A stretch of DNA of 64,000 nucleotides, taken from the NCBI GenBank assembly GCA_019454225.1, contig CP075370.1, forward strand, positions 1,044,001 through 1,108,000. Direction: 5' to 3'. Positions 1 to 9,072 of this stretch are shown here, in pieces; position 1 is the stretch's first letter, and each line of letters starts with the position of its first letter. The stretch is from Paracoccaceae bacterium (GTDB lineage: Bacteria; Pseudomonadota; Alphaproteobacteria; Rhodobacterales; Rhodobacteraceae). The notes beneath the pieces are model-generated. The model did not search any database and was not told where the DNA came from. It saw only the letters and a list, made by a program, of their open reading frames with translations. The position numbers were made by a program, and so were the translations under genes.

Positions 1-893
1 CATCCCTCGGCTCGCCAGCGCCAGCCCAGCCGCAGGGCCTGCAGCGGCCAGGCCAGCAGGATCACCAGACCGACCGGGTGGACCAGCCCCGCCAGCAGGC
101 CCGCCACCGGCACCCCTGCCCCCCAGAGCAAGGCCCTTCGGGTCTCGGCCAGCCAGTGCCGCTCGGGGGCGCTGCCGTGCAGGTGTGCGCCTTCGGCAAA
201 GGCATGCCCCGCCCGCCGGGTTCGCTGCCACCATTGCGAGAACCGGGTCATCGCCGCGTCATGCAGCGTCATCTCGGTGTCGAGCCGCCAGACCGTGCCC
301 CCCATCCGCCTCAGGCGAAGGCAGAGTTCGGGTTCCTCTCCGGCGATCAGGTCTGCGCGATAGCCGCCAACCGCCTCGACAGCGGCGCGGCGCATCATCG
401 CATCGCCGCCGCAGGCATTGGCGGGACCCGGGGGCGTATTCCACTCACGGTCGGCCAGCCGGTTCCAGACCGAGGCATCGGGAAAGCGTTCGCGCCGCCG
501 GCCGCAGACAACCGTCACCTCAGGACGGTCCGCAAGGAACGTCGCCGCGGTCTCGATCCAGCCCGCAGCCACGATGCAGTCCCCGTCAACGAACTGGAGC
601 AGCGGCGCGGCCGCCGGATCGGCGGTCAGCACCGCAAGTCCCGCGTTGCGCGCCCGCGCGGCGGTGAAAGGGTGCGAGAGGTCAAGTTGCACGGTCGTGG
701 CCCCGGCACGTTCCGCTGCCGCGACGCTGTCATCCGTCGATCCGCTGTCGACATAGATGATGCGCCGGACCCGTCCGCCCAGCGAGTCGAGGCAGGCCAC
801 CAGCCGCTCTCCTTCGTTGCGGCCGATCACCACGGCATCGACCTCGGGTCGACCGGCCGTTGCTGTGGCTGTGGCTGGATGGGCAGGGTGCAT
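1..893 (-). CDS. Family 2 glycosyltransferase, 3' end beyond window
   Basis: Inverting GT-A glycosyltransferase that probably adds a sugar to the polysaccharide built by the neighbouring genes at the inner membrane. 297 codons are visible from an ATG at 893 and the frame is still open at the left edge. I see the GT2 nucleotide-binding start (AVVIGRNEGERL, residues 20-31), VDSGSTDDS (48-56), a DXD-type metal site in FVDGDC (101-106) and an acceptor/catalytic region GEEPELCLRLRRMG (185-198). Hydrophobic segments follow after residue 250, suggesting membrane attachment. It is transcribed away from the ATPase/Wzz pair at 1186-3489, so the 292-base gap between them should hold divergent promoters. 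The donor and acceptor cannot be told from sequence. Confidence 0.88.
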   Translation of the reverse strand, partial: MHPAHPATATATAGRPEVDAVVIGRNEGERLVACLDSLGGRVRRIIYVDSGSTDDSVAAAERAGATTVQLDLSHPFTAARARNAGLAVLTADPAAAPLLQFVDGDCIVAAGWIETAATFLADRPEVTVVCGRRRERFPDASVWNRLADREWNTPPGPANACGGDAMMRRAAVEAVGGYRADLIAGEEPELCLRLRRMGGTVWRLDTEMTLHDAAMTRFSQWWQRTRRAGHAFAEGAHLHGSAPERHWLAETRRALLWGAGVPVAGLLAGLVHPVGLVILLAWPLQALRLGWRWRAEG

Positions 894-1185
894 GAGCACG
901 TTTTCCCTTGGGCACTGCCGCGATCCTAGGCCCTTCCGCTGGAACCCGCCACCATGCTGCGTTGCGGCGTCACGGGCGCTTCCCCTTTTCGCGGAAGCGT
1001 TTATCTGCTATTCACCCATGTGACGGGCGGGGGCCCAGTCGATTCCGCCGTGCTGCGCGGCACTCGGGTCTGTTCCGGGGCGCATGCGGGTGGCGGTGTC
1101 TACTGCGCCCGGGCCCGCTGCAAGGCGGGTCGTAGTGCGTACCCGAAGCGGGTTCTTCCCGCGCCTGCAGGAGCCGGTCCGACCG
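894..1185. promoter_or_regulatory. Divergent intergenic region with a 7-bp-arm dyad
   Basis: About 290 bases separate the divergent GT2 gene and the ATPase gene. The clearest structure is an inverted repeat CGCTTCC (977-983) / GGAAGCG (993-999) with a 9-base spacer, followed by a more AT-rich stretch around 1000-1015. I see no convincing -35/-10 pair. It could be an operator or an mRNA hairpin; the assignment is inference. Confidence 0.3.
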
Positions 1186-2130
1186 ATGAGCATGCACAAG
1201 ATATCGGGGTTGGAGGGTCAGCCGATCGACGATCCGGGGGCTCCGGCCATGGATGACGACAGCTTCCGCAAGCTCGCCGAGGAGGCGCGGCGCCCTTTGG
1301 GTGCTGCCGCGCCGCTGTTCCGTGCCCCGCCGGATGTCCAGCGTGCCGCCCCGCGCGGGCCGGTGATGAACCTGCCTGTACCCGTGCCACGCATCGAACC
1401 GCCGAACCCGGTGCGGGTCTGGCAGTCGCTTGCGCCGGTCACGCTTGACCCCTTGCGCGTGGAAAGAAACGGACTGTTCGCAAAACCGTCATCTCATCCC
1501 GCCGCTGCGGCCTTCGACATCCTGCGCACGCGAACGATCATCGCGTGCCAGGAGAACGGCTGGCGCCGGATCGCCGTCACGGCGCCGCGACATGGTTGCG
1601 GGACCTCGCTTGTCGCGGCCAACCTGGGCCTGAGCATGGCGCGGCGGCCTGATGCGCGTATCGTCCTGCTGGATTTTGACCTGCGGCACCCCGCGCTTGC
1701 CACCCGCTTCGGCCTGCGCGAGACGAACCGGATGCGCGACATGCTGACCGGGTTGGAACCCGTAGAAAGCCATCTGCTGCGTGCCGGGAACGCGCTTGCG
1801 CTTGGTCTGAACGGCCGGGCGGAGGAGGGGGCGGCCGAACTGCTGCAATCGCCGGATACGGCGGATGCGGTGACGCAGATGATCGACCTGCTTGATCCCG
1901 AGGCGGTCATCTTCGATCTGCCGCCCGCACTGGATTCGGATGACGTGATGGCGGGGCTGGCGTTGTTTGACGCCGTGATCCTGGTGGCCGACGGGACGCG
2001 CACCACCGCAGCCGACATCACGGCCTGCGAACGCCTGTTCTCGGGTCATCTGCCGCTGATCGGGGTGGTGCTGAACCGGTCGCAGGAACTGTCGTTGTCG
2101 CGCCCCTGGCGCAGGCGGGGGCGGCGCTGA
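1186..2130 (+). CDS. BY-kinase/CpsD-like ATPase with degenerate Walker A
   Basis: MinD/ParA-fold protein of the CpsD/CapB/Wzc-C-terminal type that usually partners with a Wzz-like co-polymerase in exopolysaccharide export. Start chosen at ATG 1186 because of CAGGAG at 1168-1173; an in-frame start exists at 1084 without a ribosome site. The 314-residue protein has the Walker A position at residues 136-141 as HGCGTS, so the catalytic lysine of GxGK[ST] is threonine. The A'-type motif LLDFDLRHP (about 161-169) and Walker B-like VIFDLPPAL are kept. The protein contains no tyrosine at all, so no C-terminal tyrosine cluster. The wzz-like gene follows after 3 bases. Family membership is fairly secure; kinase activity is doubtful and a structural or regulatory role is more likely. 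Confidence 0.8.
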   Translation: MSMHKISGLEGQPIDDPGAPAMDDDSFRKLAEEARRPLGAAAPLFRAPPDVQRAAPRGPVMNLPVPVPRIEPPNPVRVWQSLAPVTLDPLRVERNGLFAKPSSHPAAAAFDILRTRTIIACQENGWRRIAVTAPRHGCGTSLVAANLGLSMARRPDARIVLLDFDLRHPALATRFGLRETNRMRDMLTGLEPVESHLLRAGNALALGLNGRAEEGAAELLQSPDTADAVTQMIDLLDPEAVIFDLPPALDSDDVMAGLALFDAVILVADGTRTTAADITACERLFSGHLPLIGVVLNRSQELSLSRPWRRRGRR

Positions 2131-2133
2131 GCG

Positions 2134-3489
2134 ATGGGGCAGATCCAGTCGATTGACGAGTTCCTTGGCCTTCTGCTGCGGCGGCGGCTGGTGATTGCCG
2201 CCGTGGCCGCGCTCGGCAGCGTGCTCGCGGTGATGTATGCGCTGTCGCGGCCCGTGCTGTTCGAAAGCGCGGCGGTCATCCAGGTCGAAACCCCGACCGT
2301 CAGCGATGGAACCGTGCCTTCGGCATCGGCGCAGCGGCTGCAGGCGATCCAGCAACGGCTGACTACGCGCGACAACTTCCTGGCGATGATCGACCGGCAC
2401 GGGCTGTATGCGGGTCTGCCCGCCAGCGATGACGAGAAGGTGCATATGCTGCGCACCGCCGTGCGGTTCCAGACGGTCGCGTCGGCGGCGCCTTCGGTCT
2501 ATGGGGCTCCGCAGGCGATTTCGGCGGTGATCATTCTGGCACAAGCCGACTCGGCGCCAAGCGCCGCGCGGATCGCCAATGATGTGGCGCAACAGATGCT
2601 GGACGCCGGAGCCGAAACGCAGACGGGCCGCGCCCGCGAGGCGCTGACCTTCTATACCGAGGAAGAGCGCCGCGTGGCCGCGGAGCTTGCGGCGCTCGAG
2701 GTCGAGGTCGCAAACTACCAGCAGGAGCACGCCGACGCCCTGCCGGGGCTGCGCGACCTGCGGCGGGACGAGATACTCGGCATCGAAAGCGATCTCCGCG
2801 CGGTCGAGGGTCAACTTGTCGCCATCTCGGTGGAACAGGCGGCTCTGACGGCATCCGGCCGCACGCTGCGCGAGACCGATCGGCGGCAGATCGAGGCGCT
2901 GGCTGGTCAGGCGGGCATGCTGACCGCGCGGCGCGACGCGCTGATGACGCGGCGCGAGGAACTGGTGCAGGCGATGTCGCGCATGCCCGAGGTAGAGCGC
3001 GCGCTTGCCGGATATGACCGGCGGCTGGACCAGTTGCGCACCCAGTACGACCAGGTGACCCGTCGCCTGTCCGATGCCGATACCGCCGCGAAGCTGGAGG
3101 AACGCCAGCAGGCAGAACGCTTTACGCTTCTGGAGCGCGCGGTGATCCCCGACTATCCGGTCACCGGTGGACGGAAGAAACTGGCGCTGGCGGGTGCGTT
3201 CGTCAGCGTGATCCTCGGCGTGATCGTGGCCTTTGCACTGGATCTTCTGACGCCCTATGTGCGGACATCGGCGCAGATGGAGCGCCAGATCGGGCTGCGC
3301 CCGATCGTGGCGATCCCCGAGATCCGTCATGTAAGACGGTTGCGGGATGACGGGTTGCCGGTCCGGCTGGAACTCGTGGAGCGCGGGATCGCCGACGGGC
3401 TTGGCCTGCGGGCCCGGCCCGAGATGCTGCGCTATGGGCTGATCGCGCTGGCTATCGCGATGATGATTGGCGTGGCGTCGATGATCTGA
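2134..3489 (+). CDS. Wzz/GumC-type polysaccharide chain-length/export protein
   Basis: Inner-membrane co-polymerase that sets chain length or couples polymer export. The 451-residue protein opens with a short cytoplasmic part, a first transmembrane segment at about 18-37, and the Wzz motif FESAAVIQVETPTV just behind it. A long Glu/Arg/Gln-rich region (about 160-320) looks like the periplasmic coiled coil. A PDYPVTGGRKK stretch precedes the second transmembrane segment (about 350-372), where the family has its proline-rich motif. A third hydrophobic segment ends the protein, which is additional to the usual two. It starts 3 bases after the ATPase stop, so the two are translationally coupled and probably form the split equivalent of a Wzc protein. 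Confidence 0.88.
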   Translation: MGQIQSIDEFLGLLLRRRLVIAAVAALGSVLAVMYALSRPVLFESAAVIQVETPTVSDGTVPSASAQRLQAIQQRLTTRDNFLAMIDRHGLYAGLPASDDEKVHMLRTAVRFQTVASAAPSVYGAPQAISAVIILAQADSAPSAARIANDVAQQMLDAGAETQTGRAREALTFYTEEERRVAAELAALEVEVANYQQEHADALPGLRDLRRDEILGIESDLRAVEGQLVAISVEQAALTASGRTLRETDRRQIEALAGQAGMLTARRDALMTRREELVQAMSRMPEVERALAGYDRRLDQLRTQYDQVTRRLSDADTAAKLEERQQAERFTLLERAVIPDYPVTGGRKKLALAGAFVSVILGVIVAFALDLLTPYVRTSAQMERQIGLRPIVAIPEIRHVRRLRDDGLPVRLELVERGIADGLGLRARPEMLRYGLIALAIAMMIGVASMI

Positions 3490-3526
3490 CGGCGGCGCCC
3501 GGCGCCATGCCGGATCGCGGCCTGTT

Positions 3527-4228
3527 TCAGCAGCCCGTACCCTTGAGCACCACGCCAACGGTACGGCCGAGGATGCGAAGATCTGTCGCCAGAGACAGGT
3601 TCTCTTCGTAGACCCGGTCGAACTCGGCGCGTGCCGCAAAGCTGGTGGCGTTGCGCCCGGCGGTCTGCCAATGCCCTGTGATGCCTGGGCGCAACCGGTA
3701 ATAGGACGCACCGTGATAGAGGTCGCGCTGCGAGGTCATCATGGGCCGAGGCCCGACCAGGCTCATGTCTCCGCGCAGGACGTTCCAGAGTTGCGGCAAC
3801 TCATCGAGCGAGGACCGGCGAAGGAAACGCCCGAAGGGAGTGACGCGCGGGTCCTGCCGGAGCTTCTGCGTCAGGTTCCATTCGTCGCGTGCAGGCGGGT
3901 TGCCGGCAAGATGTGCCTCAAGCCGGGCATCGGCATCGGCCACCATGCTGCGCAGTTTCCACATACGGAAACTGCGCCCGCCCAGCCCCACCCTTTCCTG
4001 CGCGTAGAAGGCCGGCCCGCCGTCGCGCCTGACGGACAGGGCAAGGCCCGCAACCATCGGCACCACGAAGGGCGCGGCCGCAACCACCAGGGCAATATCC
4101 AGCGTCCGCTTGAAGAAGCGGCGGTAGGGGCCGGGCGCCCGATCGGGCCGTGCAGCGGGCCGGGCCAGAAGCCTGGGCCGGTCGGTGCCGGGCTCCGAGG
4201 GGAGGAACTCGGGGAAGTTGACGGTCAT
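3527..4228 (-). CDS. ExoY/WcaJ-type priming sugar transferase
   Basis: Polyprenyl-phosphate hexose-1-phosphate transferase that starts repeat-unit synthesis by loading the first sugar phosphate on undecaprenyl phosphate. The 233-residue protein has a single hydrophobic segment (about 45-65) and then the conserved domain: FYAQERVGLGGRSFRMWKLRSM, LRRSSLDELPQLWNVLRGDMSLVGPRP, YYRLRPGITGHWQ and a C-terminal ILGRTVGVVLKGTG. The short form without the N-terminal multi-span region matches ExoY rather than full WbaP/WcaJ. It converges with the wzz-like gene and has a long upstream region of its own. Which sugar it transfers cannot be read from the sequence. Confidence 0.92.
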   Translation of the reverse strand: MTVNFPEFLPSEPGTDRPRLLARPAARPDRAPGPYRRFFKRTLDIALVVAAAPFVVPMVAGLALSVRRDGGPAFYAQERVGLGGRSFRMWKLRSMVADADARLEAHLAGNPPARDEWNLTQKLRQDPRVTPFGRFLRRSSLDELPQLWNVLRGDMSLVGPRPMMTSQRDLYHGASYYRLRPGITGHWQTAGRNATSFAARAEFDRVYEENLSLATDLRILGRTVGVVLKGTGC

Positions 4229-4690
4229 TGTCCCCGCCCCCGCAACAATTCAGCAGCAGGACGCCATGCCGGCGGCGACAACGCCATATCCTTCTGGCAA
4301 ACAAATACCGGGGCGATCCGCGCGTGGCCGCGGACCCTGTCGTATCCAAGCTGCATGTCTCACAACCTTCGTGAGCGCCCCCAGGATGCATTTTACTAGA
4401 ACTTGCTTGGACTTGGCGATGACGAACCTCACGGTTTCGACATGCTGGCGGCACATTCACCACGAAATTTCGCCGTTATTTTGCCTTGGTTCTGCGCTTC
4501 AATACCAATAGCGAAGGCGGTGTCAGATGCGATCAACCTATGGTTGAAAGCGGTCGCCAGGCGATTCGAGTGCGGTGCATTCCTGTGATCGCATGCGGCT
4601 GCGACGGGTACCCTGGTTCGGCCGCGTGAAGTGCCAAGCCGGATTGTTTCCGGGCGCGCGTGAATCCACAGACAACCCTGTGTCTGCGCG
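4229..4690. promoter_or_regulatory. 462-base gene-free region upstream of the priming transferase
   Basis: No supported gene lies here. It is visibly less GC-rich than its surroundings. It holds a perfect inverted repeat TCAACC-TAT-GGTTGA at 4533-4547 and a second dyad CTCAC-N7-GTGAG at 4359-4375, both upstream of the minus-strand transferase start at 4228. A CAGACA-N6-TGTCTG dyad at 4669-4686 lies just behind the stop of the small membrane gene and may be a weak terminator. The first two are candidate operators for polysaccharide regulation; the regulator is unknown. Confidence 0.4.
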
Positions 4691-4879
4691 TCACTGCTGC
4701 TCGTCTTCGTCGGGCGAGGCGACCCGCTGCGCCATTGCCACGGCGAACAGCGTGGCGCCGAGGCTGCCGAACACGCCGTAGGCCAGAAAGGCCAGACCGA
4801 ACGAACCGACGCTGCCCAGCACCATCGCCGCAGCCAGAAGTCCGGAGATCGTTCCGAACGCCACCAGTCCGATCAGCAT
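4691..4879 (-). CDS. Small two-span membrane protein, unknown function
   Basis: A 62-residue protein made of two hydrophobic segments (about 1-25 and 29-50) and an acidic tail PDEDEQQ. I chose ATG 4879 because GGGAGAGG lies directly before it; an upstream GTG at 4945 has no ribosome site. It sits between the priming transferase and the rhamnose genes on the same strand. I do not recognise a family. It may be a small accessory of the polysaccharide machinery, but location is the only argument. Confidence 0.5.
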   Translation of the reverse strand: MLIGLVAFGTISGLLAAAMVLGSVGSFGLAFLAYGVFGSLGATLFAVAMAQRVASPDEDEQQ

Positions 4880-5035
4880 CAGCCTCTCCCGTCGCTGCAG
4901 GTATGGTGACGCGTTGCCCGCGTAATTCAACCCTGACGTGCGCACTTGGTCTACGCTGTCGAATCTATGGGCGGATTGTGGCGTAAATGGTATATCGCGG
5001 CGGTTAGTTTGTGCTGATTTGACGGAATTGCGGCA

Positions 5036-5890
5036 TCATCCGCGCAGGTCGCGCAGGGCATCGGCCAGCCATTGCCGCCAGTCGGGGCGGTCGATCCCGA
5101 AAGCCTGATGCAGGCTGCCGCAGTCCATCCGCGAATTGGCGGGACGGCGGGCGGGCGTGGGGTAGGCAGAGGCAGGGATGTCCTCGATCCGGCAGGCAAG
5201 CCCGGATTCGGCCATGATGGCCCGGGCGAAGTCGGCCCAGCTGACATCGGGTGCACCGCTGAAGTGATGAGTGCCGCCCGCGGCGCCCGCCGCCATGGCC
5301 CGGGCGGCGGTGATCAGGGCGTCCGCGATGGCAGCGGCGGGCGTGGGCCCGCCGACCTGGTCGGCCACGACCCGCAACATGTCACGTTCGCGACCCAACC
5401 GCAGCATGGTCTTCACGAAGTTCGCACCATGGGCCGAGAACACCCAGGAGGTGCGCAGGATCAGATGTGCCCCGCCTGCCGCACGCACCGCCTGTTCACC
5501 CGCCAGCTTCGACCGGCCATAGGCCCCCAGCGGAGCGACCGGATGATCCGGCATGAATGGCGTGTCACCCGCCCCGTCGAACACGTAGTCCGTCGAGACA
5601 TGCAGGAACGGCACCCCCTGATCCGCGCAGGCACGCGCCATGGCGCCCGGCGCGGCACCGTTCACCACGGTTGCCGCCGTCTCTTCGGCCTCGGCCTTGT
5701 CGACGGCGGTCCATGCTGCGGCGTTGATCACCGCATCCACACGCGACGCCGCCACCGCCGCAGCGCAGGCCGCCGGATCGGACAGATCGGCGGCATCACG
5801 CCCGAGGAAGGTTGCCGAAAGGCCGACAGGCATCCGCCGGGCCAGTTCGGTCGCGACCTGGCCTGTCCGGCCGAAAACAAGCAGCTTCAT
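5036..5890 (-). CDS. rfbD: dTDP-4-dehydrorhamnose reductase
   Basis: Last step of dTDP-L-rhamnose synthesis: NADPH-dependent reduction of dTDP-4-keto-L-rhamnose in the cytoplasm. The 284-residue protein begins [16 protein letters not shown] with the Rossmann glycine motif, carries [16 protein letters not shown] and the extended-SDR catalytic YGRSK, and ends with a RfbD-type region including [14 protein letters not shown] 5890 overlaps the rfbB stop (ATGA), so rfbC-rfbB-rfbD are translated as a coupled series. Length is normal for the family. The product would feed rhamnose to the glycosyltransferases of this locus. Confidence 0.95.
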   Translation of the reverse strand: MKLLVFGRTGQVATELARRMPVGLSATFLGRDAADLSDPAACAAAVAASRVDAVINAAAWTAVDKAEAEETAATVVNGAAPGAMARACADQGVPFLHVSTDYVFDGAGDTPFMPDHPVAPLGAYGRSKLAGEQAVRAAGGAHLILRTSWVFSAHGANFVKTMLRLGRERDMLRVVADQVGGPTPAAAIADALITAARAMAAGAAGGTHHFSGAPDVSWADFARAIMAESGLACRIEDIPASAYPTPARRPANSRMDCGSLHQAFGIDRPDWRQWLADALRDLRG

Positions 5891-6927
5891 GCCTTGACCC
5901 CCAGCCTTTCGCCAACACCCTGCCGGTCCAGCAGCGGCCGCCACCAGGCCTCGTTTTCCAGATACCAGCGAACCGTCCGGCGTAGGCCCTGCTCCAGCGT
6001 GACCGAAGGGCGCCAGCCCAGTTCCTCGCGGATGCGCGACGGGTCAATTGCATAGCGCAGGTCATGCCCCGGGCGGTCGGCGACATAGGTGATCAGCCTG
6101 TCATGCGGCGCGCCCTCGGGGTGCATCTCGTCCATCAGCGCGCAGATCATGCGTACGAGGTCGATGTTTGTCGCCTCGTTCTCGCCGCCGATGTTGTAGC
6201 TGCGTCCGAGCTTGCCCCTTTCGACCACAAGCAGAAGCGCGTCGGCGTGATCCTCGACGAAAAGCCAGTCGCGCACGTTCAGGCCCTGGCCATAGACCGG
6301 GATCGGCTTGCCCATCAGCGCATTCAGGATGACCACGGGCACCAGTTTCTCGGGAAAATGGAAAGGCCCGTAGTTGTTCGAGCAGTTGGTCATCACCACG
6401 GGCAGGCCATAGGTCTCGTGCCATGCACGCACCAGATGGTCGCTGGCGGCCTTGGAGGCCGAATACGGGCTGTTCGGGGCGTAGGGCGTGTCTTCGGTGA
6501 ACTTGCCGGTCTCGCCCAGCGTGCCGAACACCTCGTCGGTCGAGATATGGTGGAACCGGAAACCCGATGGCCGACCGGCGCGGGTCCAGTGCGCGCGCGT
6601 GGCCTCAAGCATGTTGAAGGTGCCATTCACATTCGTCTGGATGAAGTCACCCGGGCCGTCGATGCTGCGGTCCACATGCGATTCGGCCGCGAGGTGCATC
6701 ACCGCATCGGGGGCGTGGGTCGCGAACACGCGGTCGAGCGCGGCGCGGTCGCGGATGTCGGCCTGCTCGAAGCTGTAGAGGTTCGATCGTGCGGCGTCGG
6801 CCACATTCGCGAGATTCGCGGCATAGGTAAGCGCGTCGAGGTTCACCACCTCGTGCCCGCGCGACACTGCAAGCCGCACCACTGCCGAGCCGATGAAGCC
6901 CGCGCCGCCCGTGACCAGAATCTTCAT
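5887..6927 (-). CDS. rfbB: dTDP-glucose 4,6-dehydratase
   Basis: Second step of the dTDP-L-rhamnose pathway: NAD-dependent conversion of dTDP-glucose to dTDP-4-keto-6-deoxyglucose. The 346-residue protein starts [16 protein letters not shown] (GxxGxxG), has the catalytic STDEVFG (Asp-Glu pair that distinguishes dehydratases) and YSASK, followed by the diagnostic [15 protein letters not shown]. The start at 6927 overlaps the rfbC stop by four bases and the end overlaps rfbD. All active-site features are intact. Confidence 0.96.
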   Translation of the reverse strand: MKILVTGGAGFIGSAVVRLAVSRGHEVVNLDALTYAANLANVADAARSNLYSFEQADIRDRAALDRVFATHAPDAVMHLAAESHVDRSIDGPGDFIQTNVNGTFNMLEATRAHWTRAGRPSGFRFHHISTDEVFGTLGETGKFTEDTPYAPNSPYSASKAASDHLVRAWHETYGLPVVMTNCSNNYGPFHFPEKLVPVVILNALMGKPIPVYGQGLNVRDWLFVEDHADALLLVVERGKLGRSYNIGGENEATNIDLVRMICALMDEMHPEGAPHDRLITYVADRPGHDLRYAIDPSRIREELGWRPSVTLEQGLRRTVRWYLENEAWWRPLLDRQGVGERLGVKA

Positions 6928-7490
6928 GCCGCACCCATTTCGAAGGGCGACTGCCAGTCGCGGAACAGCGGCGCGACGGCATCCTTGCCCGAAAGCACGG
7001 GGGCCCGCCCGCCGAGCCCCCAGTCGATGCCGATGTCGGGATCGTCCCATCGCACGCCACCGTCGCAATCGGGGGCATAGATGTCGGTGCATTTGTACTG
7101 AACCTCGGTGTCGGGCACGCGCGTCACGAAGCCGTGCAGGAACCCCTTCGGCACCAGCAGTTGCCTGCCGTTCTCGGCGGTCAGTTCAACCCCGACCCAT
7201 CTGCCATAGGTCGGCGACCCACGCCGCGCATCCACGGCGACGTCAAGGATCGCACCGCGCGAACAGCGCACCAGCTTGTCCTGCGCGTGCGGCGGGCGCT
7301 GATAGTGCAGGCCGCGCAGCGTGCCCACCGCCGCCGACATCGAGTGATTGTCCTGCACGAAGCCGAGGCTGACGCCCGCCGCGGCGAGTTTCGGGGCGCT
7401 CCAGGTTTCGCTGAACCAGCCACGGGCATCGCCAAACCGAGCCGGGGTCAGGATCAGCACGCCGGAAAGCGCGGTTTCTTCGATCTGCAT
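6924..7490 (-). CDS. rfbC: dTDP-4-dehydrorhamnose 3,5-epimerase
   Basis: Third step of dTDP-L-rhamnose synthesis, double epimerisation at C3 and C5. Cupin-fold protein with [35 protein letters not shown] (catalytic His in LHYQ), the SPTYGRW segment and [12 protein letters not shown] chose ATG 7490 (188 residues, MQIEE) because AGGA sits nine bases before it; ATG 7496 two codons upstream is only three bases from the same site. It is first in the rfbC-B-D set. rfbA, the thymidylyltransferase that normally completes the pathway, is absent from the window. Confidence 0.94.
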   Translation of the reverse strand: MQIEETALSGVLILTPARFGDARGWFSETWSAPKLAAAGVSLGFVQDNHSMSAAVGTLRGLHYQRPPHAQDKLVRCSRGAILDVAVDARRGSPTYGRWVGVELTAENGRQLLVPKGFLHGFVTRVPDTEVQYKCTDIYAPDCDGGVRWDDPDIGIDWGLGGRAPVLSGKDAVAPLFRDWQSPFEMGAA

Positions 7491-7589
7491 CGGCATGTGT
7501 CCTTCTTCCGCAGGCCGCAGCCCCGTTTTCGGCCCCCACATGCACGTCATGACGCGCCCGACGCAACCCCTGCCGAACCGCCCGCCCGG

Positions 7590-8939
7590 TCAGCCGATGG
7601 CCGAAATCGCCCCGGCGTTCACCACATAGGCAATGATGATGATGGCTGCGGCAAAGGTGGCGGCAACCGCATCATGCCGACCGTCCCAGACGCCATGGCG
7701 ATGCGCAAGCCAGGCGTTCGGAACATGGACGGCCGTCAGCGCCAGCCCCTGCCCGATGAGGGCGCCAGTCAACCCGGCCCATTCCGCACCGAGGATGAAG
7801 GCGGTGGTCTGGACCACGGCCTTGACCAGCAGCAGCGCAAAGAACCGGCGCGAATCGCCGGCTGCGAGCGCGGCCTGATCATAGGTCAGCCCGATGATCA
7901 CCGGCATCTGAACGCAGGCCACAAGGCACAGTATGGCACCGGCCTGTGCATAGGCATCGCTGTAGAGGAAGCCAACCAGCGGCACGCCGCCGATGGCCAG
8001 CACGGACAGCAGAACCATCAGCACGGCGGTCAGCCCGGCGCGCAGGCGGCGCACCCGCGCGGCATTGGCCGCCTTGGCCCCTGGCGGATGGTCCCGATAC
8101 AGGGGGATCATGATCTTGGTTGCCACCGCCCCGCCCAGAAGCCAGGGAAACGAGGCCAGGAAATATCCGATGTTGTAGATGCCAAGCTGTTCCAGCGTCA
8201 GATAGGCCCCGAGGATCAGCCGGTCGCCCTGCGCCACGGCAAATCCGCAGATCGTGGACAGGAATATCCACTTGCCGAACCCCAGCAGTTCGCGCCCAGC
8301 CGCCGGATCCCAGTGGAAGCGGTTGGAGGCGCCGGGCAGGAACGCCGACATCAGCGCCAGCTTTGCCAGCGCCCCCGCGACGCTGCCCCAGACAAGCGCC
8401 CAGACCGACCCCGTGATCCACGCCAGCACGACCATCACCGCAATGCCGAGCGCCTGGCTTGCGAGGTCGAGCGTCATCATCCGCCCCAGCACAAGATGGC
8501 GGTTTGCGGTTTCGATTCGGGTCGGGTTGAAGCCCGCGATGACCAGCGACAGGGCCGCGACGGGCAACAGTTGCGACAATTGCGGCGCCTCGTAGAAAGC
8601 GGCGAAGGGAACGGCCACCACGGTCGCCGCCAACCAGATCAGCACGCCCCGCACCACCTGGATTGTCCAGGCGGTGTTCAGGAAATCCGGATCGTCGCCG
8701 CGGGGGCTGCGGGCGATGGCGGGACCGACGCCGGTGTCTGAAAACATCTGCAGACCCACCACCACCACGGTCACAAGCGCCATGAGGCCGAAGGCTTCGG
8801 GAAACAGCAGCCGCGTCAGGATCAGGTTCGACCCCAAACGCAGTGCCTGCGCGGTGATGTAGCTGGCCGCAGTGATGGCCGATCCGCGCATCGCACGGGC
8901 GAAAAGGCCTGGCCCCTCGATGGATGGCGTGTCGGTCAT
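7590..8939 (-). CDS. Wzx/MATE-like polysaccharide flippase
   Basis: Multi-span inner-membrane protein of the polysaccharide transport part of the MOP superfamily, expected to flip lipid-linked repeat units to the periplasm. The 449 residues hold about 12 hydrophobic segments. The N-terminal region (GSAITAASYITAQALRLGSNLILTRLLFPEAFGLMAL) is typical of WzxC/lipopolysaccharide-biosynthesis flippases, as is the later GDRLILGAYLTLEQLGIYNIGYFLA. ATG 8939 has GGAG upstream. Its stop is about 100 bases from the rfbC start on the same strand, so it may head the rfb transcription unit. It completes the set of priming transferase, glycosyltransferases, flippase and co-polymerase; I see no Wzy polymerase here. 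Confidence 0.9.
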   Translation of the reverse strand: MTDTPSIEGPGLFARAMRGSAITAASYITAQALRLGSNLILTRLLFPEAFGLMALVTVVVVGLQMFSDTGVGPAIARSPRGDDPDFLNTAWTIQVVRGVLIWLAATVVAVPFAAFYEAPQLSQLLPVAALSLVIAGFNPTRIETANRHLVLGRMMTLDLASQALGIAVMVVLAWITGSVWALVWGSVAGALAKLALMSAFLPGASNRFHWDPAAGRELLGFGKWIFLSTICGFAVAQGDRLILGAYLTLEQLGIYNIGYFLASFPWLLGGAVATKIMIPLYRDHPPGAKAANAARVRRLRAGLTAVLMVLLSVLAIGGVPLVGFLYSDAYAQAGAILCLVACVQMPVIIGLTYDQAALAAGDSRRFFALLLVKAVVQTTAFILGAEWAGLTGALIGQGLALTAVHVPNAWLAHRHGVWDGRHDAVAATFAAAIIIIAYVVNAGAISAIG

Positions 8940-9072
8940 GCGGTGCTCCGGTGCGGCGTGACCCTATGGATGTGACCCGCCTGGGTCAACCTGCGGTCCG
9001 ATCGTGCCCCTACCTGCCCTTGAAACCGCCCGATTCCCGGGCAATAGCAGGAAATCCGAAGGGTGGCCGCGC

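Noticed and set aside
4403-4588. 61-codon open frame in the gap upstream of the priming transferase
   Set aside because: No ribosome site, no recognisable product, and it spans a probable operator palindrome.
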